Of a DNA stretch of 64,000 nt, positions 10,913 to 20,769 are shown in pieces. Under the pieces are notes generated by a model. The model saw only the letters and a list, made by a program, of their open reading frames with translations, did no database searches and had not been told where the DNA came from. The first letter of the stretch is position 1, and each line of letters opens with the position of its first letter. The translations under genes and the position numbers were made by a program. This stretch comes from Annona cherimola. Its lineage: Eukaryota; Streptophyta; Magnoliopsida; Magnoliales; Annonaceae. The stretch is from assembly GCA_030490835.1 (NCBI GenBank), contig CM059975.1, forward strand, positions 48,847,174-48,911,173. The letters are read 5' to 3'.

Positions 10913-11270
10913 TCTTCATATCCCATTTCCCAATTTCAATTCACCAAATCCTTGGTGATTGAACCATTTTTGAAAGATTGACAAAAAGGGGGAGATAGAA
11001 TAGGAATAGAGTTGTTTTTGAGAGTTTTTAGAGCATTTTGGGTCGGGTAGTTTGTATCTAGGTTTCATTTTTGCTTTACAGTCTAATCTGTAAAAATGAT
11101 TGATTTATGAAATTGTTTATGCTCATATATGTGTTTCATGCTTGCTATGTGTTTCATATTTACTATACTCTGTTTGAAAGATATGATTTGTTTTGGAAAC
11201 TATATGATTGTGATTATCTTAAAAGGTACAAACTCAATTTAGTTTTGTCAATCATCAAAAAGAGGCAGAT
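10913..11270 (+). other. Sirevirus 3' untranslated region with two polypurine tracts
   Basis: The first PPT-like tract is at 10981-10996 (ACAAAAAGGGGGAGAT). The second, at 11257-11270, touches the LTR and is mutated (AAAAAGAGGCAGAT). The two tracts are about 275 bp apart. The same pair occurs at 36-50 and 443-456 in the upstream copy. The PPT primes plus-strand synthesis. Confidence 0.75.
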
Positions 11271-12964
11271 TGTTGGAAACAATGTTTAACTTCAAACAAA
11301 ATTGACCAAAGCATGAGTTTTGATGATCAACAAAGTTAAATTTGAGTATAATGTGAATACTAATGTTCATGTTGAATGGTTTAAGGAAAGGAAAAAGCCA
11401 AGTCGACTTGGGCTTCGACTTAGGGTGAAGTCGATCCCAAAGTCGACTCCATCTTCTACTCCAAATTGAACCCCACGACCAGTTTTAAAAATAGAAGAAG
11501 AGCAGGTGAAGTCGCAGGCCAAGTCGACTCCACTTGCGACTTGGGAAGCCAAGTCGCAAACGAAGTCGACTCCAGCATCGACTTCAGACGGCAAAAACAC
11601 TCCAGAGTTGATTTTGGGGCACAAAAATACCGAAGTCGCAGACGAAGTCGACTCCAGTTACGACTTGGGTGAAGTCGCAGACGAAGTCGACCCCAACTTC
11701 GACTTGAGGCTTTCAAAGTTCAAAGATGCAGATTCAAGCTCATTCCAAGAGTCAACTTGACTTTTCTCAAATCCAAATCAAGGGTAAAAGCTCATTATCA
11801 ACTTAAGTCTCTCAAAGTCCAAGGCAAAGCTCCAAGTGTATTTCAAGATGAAGAAACTCAAGTCATGAAGACTACTGAATCAAAGACAAGTTCTTCGAAG
11901 ATTCACAAAGACTACAAATATGTGAAGCCATTCCAGAATGAAAATGATCAAAGAAAAAAGCCAAGCAAACTAAAGGAAAAGGGTCAAACTGTTTTTGGCA
12001 CAAGAACGAGTCAAGTCGCAACCCAAGTCGACTCCAAAATCGACTTGAGGTCAAGTCTAAAACCAAGTCGACCCAGACTCAGACTTGAGAAATGCGGAAC
12101 TGAAGTCGCACACGAAGTCGACTCCAGTTGCGACTTAGGAAGCCAAGTCGCAGACGAAGTCGACTCCACCTGCGACTTGGGGAAGCAACGTTCGAATTTT
12201 TGAACGTTGGAACATTTATTGCACGTCAACCACTTCTATAACGTTCGAATCTTCCCCATTCTATAAATAGAAACTCAAGCAAACATTGGAAAATACACTA
12301 CATTGTCTAAAGAGAGAAAAGAAGTGTAAACAAGAGCTCTCATTTGCTTTTCTCTAAATTTGAGTGATCTATACACTTCCAAAGGAAGAACGAGCCTCAA
12401 CTTGCAAATTGCTTCAACGACATACAACCGATTGCTTCTACAAGTTCTTCCTCATGCTCAATCTTGCCTACACAACTCTGTAAAGTGTAAATCTTCCTTA
12501 TTTTCATTTCTCTTTGTTATTGGTCTGGTTTGAGTTTGTTGTAACAGACCAAGACGTTGCAAGTAGAGTTGTGATTGGAGTTGAACTCATCACCTACTTG
12601 TATCAAGTGTATAAGCCCCCTAGAGCTAGAATCTACAAGAGAGCATAGGCTCTGATTGTGTATGCCCCCTAGTGCTAGAATCTAGAAGAGAGCGGAGACT
12701 CTAAGTGTATTCGCGGAATACATATTGGAACCCAAGTCACAACGGTGTGTGAGCTTGGAAGAGTGGAGTAGGGAGAGGTTGCCCGAACCACTATAAATCT
12801 TGCCTACTGTTTACCTTATTGCTTTCACTATTTCATTGCTCTCTATTTGTTTCAATCAAGGAGATTAAGCTTTCAAGGGATTAAGTTTTAATTTACCGAA
12901 GAATTTTATAAGAACCCAATTCACCCCTCCCCTCTTGGGTTTTGCCATTAACTCGGGACCAACA
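11271..12964 (+). repeat. Sirevirus LTR, right (1694 bp)
   Basis: Begins TGTTGGAAACAATG and ends GGACCAACA. Palindrome arrays at 11395-11710 and 11998-12183 contain ten GTCGAC cores. The TATA box is CTATAAATAG at 12261-12270, and two diverged 51-bp-type units lie at 12605-12705. Many substitutions and indels relative to the left LTR show that the two are not a young pair. This agrees with a tandem array in which LTRs were exchanged by recombination. Confidence 0.9.
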
Positions 12965-13315
12965 GATACTCCCCGACTGGCGGGTTGAATTGACACACGG
13001 GTTAAGTATATTTTTAATATATATATATATATATTATTAAAAGTATATATATATATATATACAAATATACATATATATTATTTAAAAAAAACAACTTTTC
13101 CCAACGTGGATACTCCCCGACTGGCGGGTCGAATTGACACGTGGGTTAAGTATTTTTCTCCCTAAAAAAATACATATATATATAGTTTCTATATATATAC
13201 ATATATACATATATTATTATTATTATTATATATATAAAGCTAAGTACTTTTTTATATATATAAATATATAATAATATATATAAAAAGGCCCGGGGTCCCG
13301 GGATCTCACGGGCGC

Positions 13316-13351
<36 letters not shown>

Positions 13352-13429
13352 TAAGTATTTTTTTTACATGATAAAAAAATATAATGATATATCTAAAAAG
13401 GCCCGGGGTCCCGGGATCTCATGGGCATC

Positions 13430-14040
13430 CAAAAATAAATATTTTGTTTTCTAGAAATATATATACATGTCCCGCGAGCGTCCAAAAATGAATATTTGTT
13501 TTTATAAAATATATATGTGTGTCCCGCGAGCGTTCAAAAAAATATTTTGTTTCCTAAAAATATATATATGTCTCACGGGCCTCAAAAAATGAATATTTTG
13601 TTTTCTAAAAATATATATTTGTCCTGCGGGCTTCCAAAAATGAATATTTTGTTTTCTAAAAAATATATATATGTCCCAAGGGCTTCCAAAAATGAATATT
13701 TTGTTTTTCCAAAATATATATGTGTCCTGTGGGCATCCAAAAATGAATATTTTTTTCTAAAATATATATATGTGTCCCGAGGGCTTCCAAAAATGAATAT
13801 TTTATTTTTCCAAAATATATATTTATCCTGCGAGCATCCAAAAATGAATATTTAATTTTCTAAAATATATATATGTCTCGCGGGCCTCCAAAAATGAATA
13901 TTGTTTTTTCTAAAATATTTATATGTGTCCCATAGGCCTCCAAAAATGAATATTTTGTCTTCTAAAATTTATATATTTTGTCCCGCGGGCCCCCAAAAAA
14001 ATATATATTTTATTTTTAAATACACATATATATCTTAGAG
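13430..14040. repeat. Satellite-like array (about 55-bp unit) in Tat LTR
   Basis: About eleven units of the form GTCCCGCGGGCCTCCAAAAATGAATATTTTGTTTTCTAAAATATATATAT with variable AT runs. The CCCGCGGG core is palindromic. The corresponding array in the right LTR is 55440-56060. Open frames read through the array come from its periodicity and are not genes. Confidence 0.85.
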
Positions 14041-14204
14041 GCCTTCAAAAAAATATATATGTGTATATTATAAAAAAAAAATTTATATGCTTCTCCCCGA
14101 GTAAATAGTCCCCAGGTAGTGGGTTAAGTTGATACACGAGGCTAAGTACCTTTCTATTATATATATATATGTGAAAAAAAAACCACCTCTTTGCTCAACC
14201 TGAA

Positions 14205-14490
14205 CCTTAATGTCTGAGCAAGCCCACTTGGGCCCAAGACCCTCCAACAAACCTACTCAGGCCCAAAACTTCCAACAAGCCCGGGATGGGCCCAAAACTC
14301 TTCAACGAGCCCACTAGGGCTTGAACTTTTCAACAAGCCTAAGATGGCCCAGAACTCTTCAACAAACCTACTGAGGCCCAAAATTCTCCAACAAGCCCAC
14401 TTGGGCCCAGAACTATTCAACAGGCCCAGTTAGGCCTAAACTCTTTTCAACAAGCCCAGTTGGGCCCAAACCTCTTTAGATGGTCCAAGT
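14205..14490. repeat. GGGCCCAAAACTCTTCAACAAGCC tandem repeat in Tat LTR
   Basis: About nine imperfect units of 30-34 bp, each with GGGCCC (or a decayed form) followed by AAAACTCTTCAACAAGCCCA. The partner array in the right LTR is 56215-56510. Confidence 0.85.
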
Positions 14491-14860
14491 TGACCCAAAC
14501 ATATTTTTAAAATTCTATTAAATCCATTTCTTGGTAAAACCACCCAATTATTCAATCTAGAGACTGAAGGCGGGACACGCTAGCTTATTAAGCTGAAAGC
14601 GGGAGACGCTGGTCTGCTGTGCAAATCCAGAAGCTGAGAGCATACTTAGCTTGATGTGTAGGGACACTAGTGTAGCCGACGGGCCACTCACTATGCCCAA
14701 ACCGAGTCATCGCTGGTCGACGGGCTAAGCGTAAACTCACATTTAAGTCATAGCGTGTGGCGTCATGTACCACACATTCGAGTCACGGCGCGGGGCGAAG
14801 TATACTCACTTATCTTTATATTTTTTTCAGACACGATTTTTCGTGCACTTGTAAAGACGT

Positions 14861-15389
14861 AGAAAGGCCTTCTACGCATTTCATCATTATTTCAATTAAA
14901 ATAAGCATTTTTATGGACTATTGTATTCAGCTCTTTTAATCAAGGATTTTCTCATTGGAGATGTAAAATTAGACTATGCCGAGAAGTCCGCCCATCAGTT
15001 TGCTGCACCAGCCCAACCAGCAGCATAATAGCCTGTAGGATAACCTGTCTTGCGGTCCCACCCCACGAGAAGGTCTGTAAGACAATCTACTGCAACTCGG
15101 CTAGCGCCAACTTGCCGACCAGAAGCCAATGTTTCCCAAAATGGGAGAAAATCTGTACCAAATTTTGTTCAATGCACTATCACTCGCCAATTCGGTTGGG
15201 CTGCCTCAAGGGTTGTTGACCTAGCTCCCGACCTGACCGAGATGACACCCGGGAGAGAAAGAAGTCAAGAAGACCGGCCAAAGTTTCTCAGCCTAATGCT
15301 CCACCAGCTGATGGAAGGGATGACCGATTCGAGCCACAATGACGTATTATTGTCCGATCCAGTTTGGACACCCTACGATTCGTCATTCC
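14861..15389 (+). pseudogene. gag: Tat gag, N-terminal remnant
   Basis: From about 14970 the sequence reads as a degenerate Pro/Gln/Ala-rich Gag N-terminus (LHQPNQQ-like, then SRQFGWAASRVVDLAPDLT-type text in another frame) with several stops. Reading continues to 15389, where Athila B is inserted; the gene resumes at 39602. ATTCC at 15385-15389 is repeated at 39597-39601. The first 100 bp (14861-14960) are unassigned: LTR end or leader. No primer-binding site was recognised. Confidence 0.5.
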
Positions 15390-17675
15390 TGTTCGCAATC
15401 TCACCGCAAGTGCACGGGTTGTAGATTGTAGTATATAAATTATCGATCCACAGGGAATTCAGGACTATAAATTTTACTTTTAAATGCTTTCGCGTCAGAC
15501 ATGGAGATAATATAACAAATAAAATAGAAAAGTAGAGAGGAAATGCAGTAAATAAAAGGGAAAGAAAATAAATAAAATAGGAAGAATTGCAAATTAAAAA
15601 TGAGGAGAGAAAGCGAGAGTGCAAATACCTAGGGTCTAGGATTTCACATGCATATTTTGCCACGGGTAGTGGTATAATTATTTAATTTGGATATTGTTTG
15701 TTAAAGGAGAACAAACCCTAATTTATCCTTGCACATTCTCTCGAAACCTACAAGGTGCACCCTAATTTTCTTAACCACCTATTCTCATGGGATTAAGTTA
15801 ATTAGAATATATTAACTTCTGTGGTTTGTTCATATAATTCCTCAAGGTTATCATGCTTATTTTCATGGTCTTAGATTTCTAGGTTTAATATCTTGATTTT
15901 CGTATATTAGATTTTCACCTCTCGGTTCCATCACCTAATATATGGAATCATGCCAAAGTACGGGCCCATGTACATAGCAAGCATAAAAATCACAAGATAT
16001 TAAATTAACAACAACATTCAAAATAAATAAATTAAAAATCCACACCACGCTGCATTGTACGCATGCTACGTCCTAAACCCTAGATTTAAGGTTTAGCCAA
16101 GCATGTTTAAGTTCAAAATAAAATTAAAATTACAATCCATCTTAAACAAGATAACAAAAATTATAAAGGGAAAAGATAGAAAAGCTTATTGGTTCGAAGC
16201 CCCGATGGTGTGTCGGCTGCTCCACGCAACTGGCCGGTCCGCCCTTTTTTTGTTCTCTCCACCTTGCTTTCTCTATCTCTCTCAACTTTCTGCTCGTGAA
16301 CTTTCTCTACTCTAAATTCTGTGTTGGAATTTTCTATCTTCTCTCCAACTGCTCGTACTCTCTCTGTTCTGGTCAAAATTCTCTCTCTAAAATATTCTGA
16401 TGCTCTAATCTTTTTCTAAAATTTCTGCTAAAATATTTTGCAGTGGTATTCTTGCAGGGATTTTCTGTTGCTTGCTCCTCGAAATTTTTCTGCTGCGAAA
16501 TGCTCTCCTTTTTTTATTGCTCCCCTTTTATAGATGCGTACTTCAATTGCTGTGGACCCCATCTCCATCAATTGTTGATTTATTCTGCTTGATTGCTGGA
16601 CGTAAATGCATGCTGGAATTCACGTGAAATGCTTTTGTAGGCAGCAGCATTGCTGCTGATTTTGTTGTGGGGTCCATCTGCATGAAATCACGTCCATGCT
16701 GTTGATGAAATCAGGTCTATGCATTGATTAAAAATCTGGATGAATGGATTTTAATGTAGTTGTTCTGATCAGCCTGCTGTACACGTGATTTCTGGTGTCG
16801 AATTTCTAGTGGACCGCACATAAGTTCTGCTGGACACGTGACGTGATTTTGAAATGAAAACATTACCGCTGATCCATTAAAATGCTGCTGCTACTGAATA
16901 TTCAATAGGTAGCATGGGTGCAATAAAAAAATTCACGTGAATTGGGGTGGAAAAAATGTTGCCGCTGTTTTACGTGATCAGCTATGAGAGCATGGTGGGG
17001 TCCGCTAGCAGTTATGCACGGTGTGGGCAACACTGTGCTGCTGCTAATTTTATTGCTTTCACGTGAGTATGATGAATGAATGGGATATATTGCTGTTTGG
17101 AAAAAAAATGGGCAGCTGTTGCATTGGATACGGGATGTGCTGGCGGGTCATACATGGGAGCTTGGACGGCTGATTCGGAGAGTTGGAATCAACGGCCTGG
17201 ATTAAAAATCTGGATGGGCAGATTTGCTGCTGGTTCACGTGAATGGGTTGCTAGTCTTGGTGGGGTCCATCATAAAAATGCTGCTGGACGGTGTGCTGCT
17301 TGAAATAGAAATGGGCAGCTAGTATAAATGAATGGCATGGGATGGAAATCACGTGAGCTGCTGCTAATTTATTATGCTGGAAAATTTAGGCCATTGCATA
17401 AACTTGATCACGTTGCTGCATTGTGTGGATAGATCATGTGAAATGCAGCTAGTGGGACCCACTAAATGAATGAGTTGCTGAGTTTAAATGGCTGGGATGG
17501 CTTGACATGTTGGATTAGCGATGATGTTGGCCGGTGATAAAATGGATGGCTTGGATTTTTGCATGATTTGATTTCTATGTGGGATTTTAAACCAAATTTA
17601 ATATTAATTTCAATTAATTAGCCACCAATTTGGTATAAAATGTCCATAAAATATGTTACCAAATTCCAATTATCA
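15390..17675 (-). repeat. Athila B 3' LTR (2286 bp)
   Basis: In + strand reading it starts TGTTCGCAATCTCAC and ends CAATTATCA. U3 is at the high-coordinate end, with the TATA box at 16533-16522 (CTATAAAAGGGG on the minus strand). It matches 37097-39596 except for a block near 17584, where about 214 bp present at 39294-39507 are absent. Apparent reading frames of 60-75 codons here are not supported as genes. Confidence 0.9.
16522..17355 (-). promoter_or_regulatory. U3 promoter of Athila B: TATA box and seven G-boxes
   Basis: The TATA box lies at 16522-16533. Upstream of it on the minus strand are seven perfect CACGTG palindromes, near 16623, 16792, 16836, 16934, 17060, 17238 and 17350, mostly in TCACGTGA context. 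G-boxes bind plant bZIP and bHLH factors that respond to abscisic acid, light and stress. The expected chance number in about 750 bp is roughly 0.2. The 5' LTR keeps six (see 38232-39067). Confidence 0.75.
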
Positions 17676-19269
17676 AATACCCCCACACTTGAACTTTTGC
17701 TTGTCCTTAAGCAAATATAAAGGAATTCAAGAACAGATTGCAAAAATTCAAAGCTTTGAGCAAAAATAAATGTTTAGCCCATCATCAAAACTAATGAGAG
17801 TATTAAACTAAAAAATTTGGAACATGATACTCATTGAACATCTCAGTCAACAATCCCTTCTCACATGACTAATATTGTACACCCTATCACCTAATTTGTT
17901 TTCTATCATTAAGAGTTAAAAACTCCCGCAATAAACTCTTAATTATCAGATATCTTCCCCATTTGTAAAGTTATTCAATACGCACATTTAATAATTCAAG
18001 TGGTAGTAGTGCAGAAAATATTAGTCAAATAACATCTCATCAAATTTTTGCATTTAAATTTCCTCTGCCAATTCAATTAGCCAATTCATAAGATCATAAG
18101 GACTTAGTAGGACAACGGTCAGGTGTGGCACATGAAATGAAATTTGAACCGTCTCTGCATGACTTGAGCCTCATTTTATAACAGGAAATAATATTACCCC
18201 CACATGTAGTGCTTTTATTTATTTTTAAGCCTGTTCTTATCCTTGGTTTAGTTTTTTTTTTAACCAAGTTCGCCAATAATTCCCCTCACCATATTTCAGG
18301 ATATCTGGGAAGTCATTATTTGCACAGCCAGGAGATATAATTCCCTGTTTCACTTTTCAGCTCAGAATTCAATTTCAAAGTTGGTTCAACGAAGTGAGAA
18401 TTGTAGTTTAGGAAAAATTTAAGTTCAGGCTCAATAGGGGTAAACAACAGTCATATTTTCAAATATAGGCTCATCTTTAAAAAAAATCTCCTTAATCATG
18501 TCCATGAATTGGTTTAATAGAGTTTTAGCTTTGGAAATTTCTTCAACCAGAATGAAAATTTTCATGTATATGAGAAAAACTACCTTCTTAAATGACAATT
18601 GTGTGTATTAGAAAAACTTTTAATAAATTAGAGAGGATTACTCTGATTTTGAAAGAAAACAAGATTGGCTCCTAGGTATATCAGTTTCATCAAGTGATTT
18701 GGGATAAAAAAATCCAAGTATTTTCAACAAGTACATGTTTAAAAACAAATTTAACATCTCATTAAGCTTCAACTTTTCCTTACTCAAAGATGATGAAATT
18801 CCACGTATGGTTTGCTTTCAAGGCATTCAAGAGTTCAAAGTGGGGTCTAATATCACATTTTATGCAAGAATTTCCCCAAAGTTTTTTTTAATAAATTAAC
18901 AACAATATAAACATCAGGGTAGTGAAAGAAATATTTAGAGAAAATTAATGCAACGCATTCACTCCCGCACTTGAAGTTGACATTGTCCTCAATGTAAATC
19001 ATGCCATCAAAATAAAAGGGAGTAATTGTAAAAATGTGAAATGTTAACTTCCCTGTTTTGGCGAGTTGAACCGAATTTGCATCCCATGGTGCTTCTTTCC
19101 AAGTCGACTCTAAAAATAACCAATAAAGCTCAAAATTAAAAAGTATCAAAATTCTAAAAAGAAACTAAAAGAAAAAATGAAACTAAAACTTCCCTGAAAG
19201 AAAAAGGAAAAATTCGGGTTGCCTCCTGGATAGCGCTTGGTTTAAAGTCATCAGCCTGACTGCAAATTT
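17676..19269 (-). other. Athila B 3' non-coding region with duplicated PPT block and shared motif
   Basis: The terminal PPT (reverse complement of 17678-17695: AAGTGTGGGGGT) is preceded by AAGGACAAGCAAAAGTTC. A diverged copy of the same block is at 18961-18992. Between them, at 18282-18310, is a motif beginning CCCCTCACCATATTTCAGGA that also occurs three times in Athila C. Just downstream of the pol stop, 19215-19260 gives on the minus strand GGCTGATGAC...AAGCGCT...GGAGGCAACCC, a conserved Athila post-pol block. I see no env-like gene. A 98-codon frame at 18853-19149 overlaps the internal PPT copy and is not convincing. Confidence 0.65.
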
Positions 19270-19415
19270 TCAATTGAGTGGCTTGGTTTGGCAGAAGGAG
19301 TAGATGACTCCTATTGGAATGTGATCCCCTGAGAAGTAGGGTTTAAGGCGCTGCCCATTGACTTTGAATGCTCCCGTCTTTTCACTCCAGATTTCAACAG
19401 CTCCATGCGGAAACA
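19270..19415 (-). pseudogene. pol: Athila B integrase C-terminus, separated by Athila C
   Basis: Reading on the minus strand from 19409 gives PHGAVEIW...[15 protein letters not shown], the expected Athila integrase C-terminal end, closing at TGA (19272-19270). The preceding part of the same domain lies at 31730-32021, beyond Athila C. GAAACA at 19410-19415 is repeated at 31724-31729. Confidence 0.8.
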
Positions 19416-19576
19416 TGATGCGCACCAAGTGCTTGTCGTTAGAGCACTGTGATCACCAGTTTAATTTAAATTAACCGAAACACATTAAAGCTACCACTAT
19501 ACGAGTGATAGTGTAGAATAATGGTGAGTCGGGTCGAATCCACAGAGAGGCTATATATTTTGAATTATTTTAAGCA

Positions 19577-19740
19577 AAAATAAAAGAGAAAAGTGAAAGA
19601 GGGTGCAGAGAAGAAAAAGAAAGAAATTAGAGAAAAAGAAATTAGAGAGAAAGGAGAAGAAATTAGAGAGAGAAGAAAGAAGAGAGAGAAAGCATAGAAA
19701 TAAGAGAGAGAAAGAGACAGAGAAAGGAAAGAAGAAATTG
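19577..19740. repeat. GA-rich low-complexity tract in Athila C R-U5
   Basis: Repeated AGAGA, GAAGAAATTAGAGAGA and AAAGAGACAGAGAAAGG strings; pyrimidine-rich in the transcript sense. It is downstream of the TATA box, so it would be in the 5' leader of the element RNA. The partner copy is at 29296-29440. Confidence 0.8.
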
Positions 19741-20086
19741 CAAATAACTAAAAATTAAATCTAAACTAGGACAGTAATTAAAAGACTACAGAAATTAATC
19801 TACGAAAGCAGGAATGAAAATTGCATTAAATGTAATCTGAGAATTACAATGCATAAAGCGATAAATCTATGCTAAATATTACAAATCTAAAATTAACAAC
19901 TACAAAGCATTAAAGAAAAACTATAATTAACAGAAAATTTATTTACCCCAATTCTTGAAAAACCACTCTTTTTGAGGAGAAATCCAAGCCTTTGAAGTTT
20001 TTCCCACTTGGCAAAGGTCCCACCTCAATGGGCCCCACTTCAAGTGATGGGAGGATGAGTTGTGTGTCTTGGGATGAGTGGAGGGT

Positions 20087-20097
20087 CCCTTTTATAG
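20087..20097 (-). promoter_or_regulatory. TATA box of Athila C 3' LTR
   Basis: Reverse complement reads CTATAAAAGGG, followed by a purine/pyrimidine-asymmetric leader. The identical box in the 5' LTR is at 29787-29797 and would drive the element. Confidence 0.7.
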
Positions 20098-20406
20098 AAG
20101 TGTGAGGGGCCCTCCCTTCAACGTGGAATCCGATGTGGGATTGCGTTCCCTAAAGTTGCATCAGTTCGTCTCCTCGTTGCCTTCTTGTTTGGCCTCTGCA
20201 TATGTCTTGGCCGGTAAATCTGTTGACGCCTGCGGCTTTGGCCTTCAGTGGCAGTGGGTTCAGACATGGGGGAGAGTTGCCGCCTGCATTTTATGGAGCT
20301 GGATTTTGCGGGTTTGTGAACGGCTAGAATTAGTATCGGTGGATGCTACTAGGCGAATGTTTGGATGTGGACGGTTGCTCGTGTGGAGGACGTTGACGGC
20401 CACCTT

Positions 20407-20769
20407 GCTGTCGATGCCCTCTTCCACCTCTTCGTCGAGGATTGATTCTGCATCGAAATCTTCGTCGTATCCATCATGCGGTTCTACTGGAGAAGTCGGC
20501 TGGATTTCGGTATTGGTTGTGCTTGGGCGGGGCTTTCCGATGGAATATGATGGTTTAAGCTCAACCGGAGAAATCGGCCTCTCAGGGATTTGTTGGGTGA
20601 GCAGAAAACCGTCATTGTCGAATGAGGGGAAGGTCGGAAGCAGCTCTGAGGACTCGGATAATGATTCGTGAGACCTTGCATGCTTGTGCGGTTTTCTGAG
20701 GTGTTTGCTGGAGAAGATGCTGGGGTAAAGTTCGGAGAAAAGGGCAGCTGCTTCGTTGTAGGTTTGGTT
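20407..20769 (-). pseudogene. Captured fragment of a CIA2/CIL-like gene in Athila C 3' LTR
   Basis: The minus-strand frame gives 121 codons without a stop. It begins NQTYNEAAALFSELYPSIFS and ends DGYDEDFDAESILDEEVEEG followed by IDS. These are hallmark segments of the N-terminal half of plant CIA2 and CIL (CHLOROPLAST IMPORT APPARATUS 2 and its paralogue), nuclear CCT-motif factors that promote expression of plastid protein-import and ribosome genes. The C-terminal CCT domain is absent. Homology stops after IDS, where the family continues IMG, and before NQTYN, so both edges look like capture breakpoints. The fragment lies in U3, 310 bp upstream of the TATA box, in the sense of the element, and would be copied at the 3' end of its RNA. 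The surrounding frame has no ATG start. I am confident of the family and not of any function. Confidence 0.85.

Larger units (their letters stand above)
457..12964 (+). mobile_element. Ty1/copia Sirevirus element, 5'-truncated internal domain, nested solo LTR
   Basis: LTRs at 457-2251 and 11271-12964 both begin TGTTGGAAACAATG and end GGACCAACA. Between them lie gag (zinc knuckles), pol in copia order (protease, integrase, RT, RNase H), a third ORF and duplicated PPTs. Order, very long gag, ORF3 after pol and PPT form point to the Sirevirus (SIRE/Maximus) lineage. No primer-binding site follows the 5' LTR: sequence jumps from its last base into mid-gag, so this copy could not be reverse-transcribed on its own. 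The right flank is GATAC at 12965-12969 inside a Tat LTR. The left flank is outside the window because another copy abuts it. Confidence 0.9.
12965..14860 (+). repeat. Left LTR of Tat element, 5' part removed by the Sirevirus insertion
   Basis: It matches 54925-56877 in order: GATACTCCCCGACTGGCGGGTTGAATTGACAC repeats (12965, 13109), CCCGGGGTCCCGGG palindromes (near 13287 and 13401), a unit of about 55 bp repeated at 13430-14040, GGGCCCAAAACTCTTCAACAAGCCC repeats at 14205-14490, and a unique block from 14555 to about 14855 (GACTGAAGGCGGGACACGC... to TTTTTCGTGCACTTGT). Homology with the right copy stops at 14855/56877. The exact LTR end is not visible. The 5' part should lie left of the window, beyond the Sirevirus array. 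Confidence 0.75.

Noticed and set aside
13517..13855. 112-codon frame with repeated NILFSKNIY text
   Set aside because: It is a translation of the 55-bp array in the Tat LTR; the mirror frame on the other strand is equally open.
13430..14040. CRISPR-like regular repeat spacing
   Set aside because: Plant nuclear DNA; the spacers are AT variants of the same unit, so it is a tandem array.
14555..14850. Possible tRNA or small RNA gene in the unique block of the Tat LTR
   Set aside because: GC-rich segments (CGGGACACGCTAGC, CGGGAGACGC) do not form a cloverleaf with a recognisable T-arm, and the block is simply shared by both LTRs.
17076..17303. 75-codon frame in Athila B LTR
   Set aside because: It falls in U3 among G-boxes, has no domain, and is not preserved in the other LTR copy.
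20078..20671. 197-codon + strand frame in Athila C LTR, also at 29778-30371
   Set aside because: It is the strand opposite the CIA2-like fragment and U3. Cys/Ser/Trp-rich text without a recognisable domain; openness follows from the GC-rich captured coding DNA.
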